Shown here: piece by piece, positions 60,352 to 64,000 of the stretch | Numbering within the stretch: the first letter of the stretch is position 1 | How the letters are laid out: every line of letters begins with the position of its first letter | Source: Martinezella multihospitum | Lineage (GTDB): Bacteria; Pseudomonadota; Alphaproteobacteria; Rhizobiales; Rhizobiaceae | DNA length: 64,000 nt | Direction of reading: 5' to 3' | NCBI RefSeq assembly: GCF_900094585.1 | Contig: NZ_FMAG01000006.1 | Span: forward strand, 186,001-250,000 | Notes under the pieces: generated by a model | Database searches by the model: none | The model's input: the letters and a program-made list of their open reading frames with translations, nothing else | What the model was told of the DNA's origin: nothing | Made by a program: the position numbers and the translations under genes

Positions 60352-61542
60352 ATGGCAATTACTGTAAACTCGCCTGAAGGCGAGCGACCGCGTATATCCG
60401 CGCTATACAACCCAAAAGTCAGGGGTGTGTTCTACCAGGCCGTCACGATTATCATCCTCGCGGCTTTCTGCTGGTTCATCGTCACGAATACGATGGACAA
60501 TCTGCGCGCTTTGAACAGATCTTTTGGCTTCGACTTCCTCCAGGGCCGCGCCGGTTTCAATCTCGGTCAGGCGCTGATCCCCTATTCCAGCGATTCCACC
60601 AATACCACGGCACTCATCGTAGGCCTGCTCAACACGCTTCTGATATCGTTCGTGGGCATCATTGCCGCAACGATCGTCGGCTTCATCGTCGGCATCGGCA
60701 GACTTTCGCATAATTGGCTGATTGCGAAGCTCTCCCAGACTTATGTCGAAATCTTCCGCAACATTCCGCCGCTGCTCGTCATCTTCTTCTGGTACAGCGG
60801 CGTTCTGGTGCTGCTGCCGCAGGCGCGCGATGCCGTGCACCTGCCCTTCTCCAGCTATCTCAGCAATCGCGGCCTTGCCTTCCCGAGCCCGATTTTCGGC
60901 GCGGGCATGTGGGCCGTGGGCATTGCCTTCCTCGTCGCCATCGCTGCCGTGTTCTTCGTGGCGCGCTGGGCGCATAGGCGCCAGGCGGCAACCGGTCAGC
61001 AATTCCACACGATCTGGGTGTCGATTGGCATATTGATCGGCCTGCCGTTGCTGGTCTTCCTGGTGACAGGCATGCCGCTTTCCTTCGACTATCCTGTTGC
61101 CGGCAAATTCAACCTGACGGGTGGAACGGTGATAAGTCCGGAGTTCCTTGCGCTTCTCCTCGCCCTTTCCCTATACACCGCGTCCTATATTGCCGAGATC
61201 GTGCGCGCCGGCATTCGTGGCGTGCCAAAGGGGCAGTCGGAAGCAGCAGGCGCACTCGGTCTGCGGGCATCAGCCATCAACCGGCTGATCGTCATACCGC
61301 AGGCAATGCGCATCATCATTCCACCCCTGACGAGCCAATATCTCAATCTCATCAAGAACTCGTCGCTTGCCATCGCCATCGGCTATGCCGATGTTGTCGC
61401 TGTCGGAGGCGTGATCCTCAACCAGTCCGGCCGCGCCGTCGAAATCGTCATCATCTGGATGATCATCTACCTCATCTTGAGCATCGGAATGTCGTTGTTC
61501 ATGAACTGGTTCAACGCCAAGATGGCTCTGGTGGAGAGATAA
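60352..61542 (+). CDS. aapQ: AapQ, general L-amino acid ABC transporter permease
   Basis: Membrane permease of the Aap system. The 396-residue protein has an N-terminal membrane segment near 25-42, further segments through the middle and the conserved inner-membrane EAA loop (EAAGALGLRASAINRLIVIPQAMRII) near residue 300. It is longer than many polar amino-acid permeases because of an inserted periplasmic/soluble stretch (about 145-210), as in other AapQ proteins. The stop is one base before the aapM start. Confidence 0.95.
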   Translation: MAITVNSPEGERPRISALYNPKVRGVFYQAVTIIILAAFCWFIVTNTMDNLRALNRSFGFDFLQGRAGFNLGQALIPYSSDSTNTTALIVGLLNTLLISFVGIIAATIVGFIVGIGRLSHNWLIAKLSQTYVEIFRNIPPLLVIFFWYSGVLVLLPQARDAVHLPFSSYLSNRGLAFPSPIFGAGMWAVGIAFLVAIAAVFFVARWAHRRQAATGQQFHTIWVSIGILIGLPLLVFLVTGMPLSFDYPVAGKFNLTGGTVISPEFLALLLALSLYTASYIAEIVRAGIRGVPKGQSEAAGALGLRASAINRLIVIPQAMRIIIPPLTSQYLNLIKNSSLAIAIGYADVVAVGGVILNQSGRAVEIVIIWMIIYLILSIGMSLFMNWFNAKMALVER

Positions 61543-61543
61543 G

Positions 61544-62698
61544 ATGTCGAGCGTGGATCAACACTTCGTCAGCAAGACATTGCTTTTGGCGCAGCCGGCA
61601 CCCGCCAGCGAAAGAGGCCCGTGGCACTGGTTGAAAAAGAACCTGTTCGCCACACCCAAGGACATCGTTCTGACCTTGCTTGCTGTCGCCTTCCTTGCCT
61701 GGACGATACCGCATCTGGTCGACTGGCTGTTCATAAACGCAGTCTGGAGCGGCACAGACCGCACATTCTGCGCCACCACGGTTCAGGGCGGAACACAGCC
61801 GGATGGCTGGAACGCCGCCTGCTGGGCCTTCGTCCGCGCGAAATTCGTCGTCTTCATGTTCGGCCTCTATCCACCGGACGAGCGCTGGCGGCCGATACTC
61901 GTCTGCATCCTGATGATCGTCAGCTTCGTTCCGTTGCTGATACCGTCCGTTCCCAGGAAGGGGTTGAACGCAATCCTGGCATTCTTTGTGCTGCCGGTCA
62001 TCTCGTTCTTCCTGCTTCGTGGCGGTTTCGGCCTTGAGATCATCGAAACGGAAAGATGGGGCGGCCTGCTGGTGACGCTGGTGATTGCCTTCGTCGCGAT
62101 CGCGGTCTCCTTTCCGTTCGGCATCCTGCTTGCGCTTGGCCGCCGCTCGAAGATGCCGGTCGTCCGCATGCTGTGCGTGATCTTCATCGAAGTGATCCGC
62201 GGCGTGCCGTTGATCACCGTGCTGTTCATGGCCAGCTACATGCTGCCGCTGTTCATGCCGCAGGGCTGGACTGTCGATAAGCTGTTGCGTGCCGTCGTCG
62301 GTGTTGCGATCTTCACCTCGGCCTATATGGCTGAAGTCATTCGCGGCGGTCTGCAGGCGATACCCAAGGGCCAGTTCGAGGGAGCCGACTCGCTCGGCCT
62401 CGGCTACTGGCAGAAGATGCGGCTGATCATCTTGCCGCAGGCGATCAAGCTGGTCATCCCCGGCATCGTCAACACCTATATCGGCATGTTCAAGGACACG
62501 TCGCTCGTCGCGATCATCGGCATGTTCGACCTGCTCGGCATCGTCCGCCAGAACTTTGCGGATGCGGCTTGGGCGAGCGCAGTAACGCCGGTCACGGGCC
62601 TCGTATTCGCAGGATTCGTTTTTTGGCTGTTCTGCTTCGGCATGTCGCGCTATTCAGGCTTTGTGGAACGCCATCTCGACACCGGCCACAAGCGATAA
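61544..62698 (+). CDS. aapM: AapM, general L-amino acid ABC transporter permease
   Basis: Second permease of the Aap transporter, forming a heterodimer with AapQ. The 384 residues have an N-terminal cytoplasmic part, membrane segments at about 50-65 and 120-160, a large loop, and the EAA-type motif GADSLGLGYWQKMRLIILPQAIKLVIPG near 280. It sits one base after aapQ and 18 bp before aapP, so all three are translated from one mRNA. Confidence 0.95.
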   Translation: MSSVDQHFVSKTLLLAQPAPASERGPWHWLKKNLFATPKDIVLTLLAVAFLAWTIPHLVDWLFINAVWSGTDRTFCATTVQGGTQPDGWNAACWAFVRAKFVVFMFGLYPPDERWRPILVCILMIVSFVPLLIPSVPRKGLNAILAFFVLPVISFFLLRGGFGLEIIETERWGGLLVTLVIAFVAIAVSFPFGILLALGRRSKMPVVRMLCVIFIEVIRGVPLITVLFMASYMLPLFMPQGWTVDKLLRAVVGVAIFTSAYMAEVIRGGLQAIPKGQFEGADSLGLGYWQKMRLIILPQAIKLVIPGIVNTYIGMFKDTSLVAIIGMFDLLGIVRQNFADAAWASAVTPVTGLVFAGFVFWLFCFGMSRYSGFVERHLDTGHKR

Positions 62699-62716
62699 AA
62701 TTGAGGGAAATAGAAA

Positions 62717-63490
62717 ATGGCTGAAGCCCAATCGAAAAAAATGACCGTCTCCGAGACCGAAGTCGCGGTCGACATGATCAACATGAACAAGTGGTACGGC
62801 GATTTCCACGTGCTGCGCGATATCAACCTGAAAGTCATGCGCGGCGAGCGCATCGTCATCGCCGGTCCGTCCGGCTCCGGCAAATCGACGATGATCCGCT
62901 GCATCAACCGTCTGGAAGAACACCAGAAGGGCCAGATCATCGTCGATGGCGTCGAGCTGACGAACGATCTGAAGAAGATCGATGAAGTGCGCCGCGAAGT
63001 CGGCATGGTGTTCCAGCACTTCAATCTCTTCCCGCACCTGACCATTCTGGAAAACTGCACGCTGGCGCCGATCTGGGTGCGCAAGATGCCGAAGAAGCAG
63101 GCGGAAGAAATCGCCATGCACTTCCTCACCCGCGTCAAGATCCCCGAACAGGCAAAGAAATATCCCGGGCAGCTTTCCGGCGGTCAGCAGCAGCGCGTGG
63201 CGATTGCCCGCTCGCTGTGCATGAACCCGAAGATCATGCTGTTCGACGAGCCGACTTCGGCGCTCGATCCGGAAATGATCAAGGAAGTGCTCGACACCAT
63301 GGTCGGTCTTGCCGAAGAAGGCATGACCATGCTGTGCGTGACCCACGAAATGGGCTTTGCCCGCCAGGTCGCCAACCGCGTCATCTTCATGGACCAGGGC
63401 CAGATCGTCGAACAGAATTCGCCGAAGGAATTCTTCGACAATCCGCAGCACGAGCGCACGAAGCTGTTCCTCAGCCAGATCCTGCACTGA
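62717..63490 (+). CDS. aapP: AapP, general L-amino acid ABC transporter ATPase
   Basis: ABC ATPase that drives the Aap transporter. The 257-residue protein has Walker A GPSGSGKST, the Q-loop VFQHFNLFPHLT, the signature LSGGQQQRVAIARSL, Walker B MLFDEPTSALDPE and the switch His in VTHEMGFARQVA. An N-terminal extension of about 20 residues precedes the core, as in other AapP proteins. A strong terminator follows the stop. Confidence 0.96.
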   Translation: MAEAQSKKMTVSETEVAVDMINMNKWYGDFHVLRDINLKVMRGERIVIAGPSGSGKSTMIRCINRLEEHQKGQIIVDGVELTNDLKKIDEVRREVGMVFQHFNLFPHLTILENCTLAPIWVRKMPKKQAEEIAMHFLTRVKIPEQAKKYPGQLSGGQQQRVAIARSLCMNPKIMLFDEPTSALDPEMIKEVLDTMVGLAEEGMTMLCVTHEMGFARQVANRVIFMDQGQIVEQNSPKEFFDNPQHERTKLFLSQILH

Positions 63491-63515
63491 TACGGAATGG
63501 ATCGAATGAACAGGA

Positions 63516-63546
63516 CCCGCCGCTGCATCGCAGCCGGCGGGTTTTT
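63516..63546 (+). terminator. aapJQMP operon terminator
   Basis: CCCGCCG ... CGGCGGG seven-base stem with an inner CTGC/GCAG pairing, followed by TTTTT, 26 bases after the aapP stop. It separates aapP from the convergent Lrp gene. Confidence 0.9.
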
Positions 63547-63585
63547 CATAGGTCACCTGTTATCGATCGGCTCGGTTGAGAGCGG

Positions 63586-64000
63586 TCAACGCAATGGCAA
63601 AGCATAGGTCTGCTTGACAACCTGGCTCGGCACGTCGGTCTTGACGTTCTGAATGCCATTGACCTTTGTCAGATGCGTGGACTGGAACTGCCTGTACTCG
63701 TCAAGATCGGCGACGGCGACACGCAGTAACGCATCGCTCTCGCCCAGCATGATGTAACATTCCATCACCTCAGGTAGCTTCTTCATGGCGGCGATGAAGC
63801 GATCGATCGTTTCAGCATCCTGGGCCAGCAGCCAGACGCGAGCAAACATCGAGAGCGGCAGGCCCGCCTTGACCGGATTCACCACGGCCACATAGCGATC
63901 GATGATGCCGGCATCCTCGAGGAGCTTCACGCGCCGCAAGCATGGCGATGGCGATAGCCCCACTTCCCTTGCCAATTCCACATTCTGAATCCGCCCGTCG
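63586..64000 (-). CDS. Lrp/AsnC-family transcription regulator (N-terminus beyond the right edge)
   Basis: The visible 137 or so residues contain most of the helix-turn-helix (DGRIQNVELAREVGLSPSPCLRRVKLLEDAG), the linker IIDRYVAVVNP and the C-terminal RAM ligand-binding domain ending YALPLR. The motif CLRRVKLLEDAGII is typical of Lrp. The gene converges on the aap operon. Lrp-type regulators usually sense amino acids, so control of aap is plausible but not shown. The first 15-20 residues are cut off by the window end. Confidence 0.9.
   Translation of the reverse strand, partial: DGRIQNVELAREVGLSPSPCLRRVKLLEDAGIIDRYVAVVNPVKAGLPLSMFARVWLLAQDAETIDRFIAAMKKLPEVMECYIMLGESDALLRVAVADLDEYRQFQSTHLTKVNGIQNVKTDVPSQVVKQTYALPLR

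Overview
The window is chromosomal DNA of a member of the Rhizobiaceae, most likely Rhizobium or a close relative. The evidence is the gene content and order (nifR3/dusB-ntrB-ntrC-ntrY, a fused ispDF, the pdh operon with a lipoyl domain on E1 beta, rpsB-tsf-pyrH-frr-uppS-cdsA-rseP-bamA-lpxD-fabZ-lpxA-lpxI-lpxB, aapJQMP), RIME-like mosaic repeats between genes, and a LexA box of the alphaproteobacterial GTTC-N7-GTTC type. Nearly everything is core genome. I see no rRNA, tRNA, CRISPR array, transposase or prophage.

Layout. 1-4.9 kb: nitrogen regulation on the minus strand (dusB, ntrB, ntrC, start of ntrY). 5.2-6.9 kb: ispDF and a stand-alone CinA C-terminal domain. 6.9-9.2 kb: a COQ10/RatA-like START protein behind three tandem P-loop kinase-like genes, one of them broken by an in-frame TGA. 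9.3-17.4 kb: the pyruvate dehydrogenase operon (pdhA, pdhB, pdhC, an SGNH hydrolase, lpd, two small membrane proteins, lipA) with ftsB upstream. 17.6-21.1 kb: eno, kdsA and a VOC protein. 21.2-24.4 kb: lexA converging on comEC. 24.6-25.9 kb: gltA. 26-40 kb: one long minus-strand block running from translation (rpsB, tsf, frr) through pyrH, phospholipid and undecaprenyl carriers (uppS, cdsA) to outer-membrane assembly (rseP, bamA) and lipid A synthesis (lpxD, fabZ, lpxA, lpxI, lpxB).

40.2-44.7 kb holds a four-gene operon of TelA, a lipoprotein joining a periplasmic-binding-protein fold to a von Willebrand A domain, an XpaC-like membrane protein, and a Tat-exported binding protein. No transporter gene accompanies it. 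This is the least understood unit here and the best candidate for an undescribed system. 44.9-49.2 kb: an EipB-like envelope protein and small metabolic genes (RidA, GDPD, FemAB/GNAT, HIT, Dabb). 49.3-53.4 kb: clpA-clpS, a phasin gene with repeated PhaR-like sites upstream, and a DUF3126 gene. 53.5-58.9 kb: cysE, an enoyl-CoA hydratase, an alpha/beta hydrolase, a zinc-finger protein, an FAD monooxygenase and metC, packed tightly. 59.2-63.5 kb: the aap general amino-acid ABC transporter, facing a partial Lrp/AsnC gene at the right edge.

The main unusual observations are: an RseP protease with three PDZ repeats at an exact 90-residue spacing; the TelA/VWA-PBP/XpaC/PBP operon, in which a RIME end supplies a stop codon; the TGG-to-TGA change in one of three tandem kinase genes; three TGC-N3-GCA sites in 100 bp upstream of the phasin gene; and several convergent gene pairs with 0 or 1 bp between stop codons, or overlapping ends.
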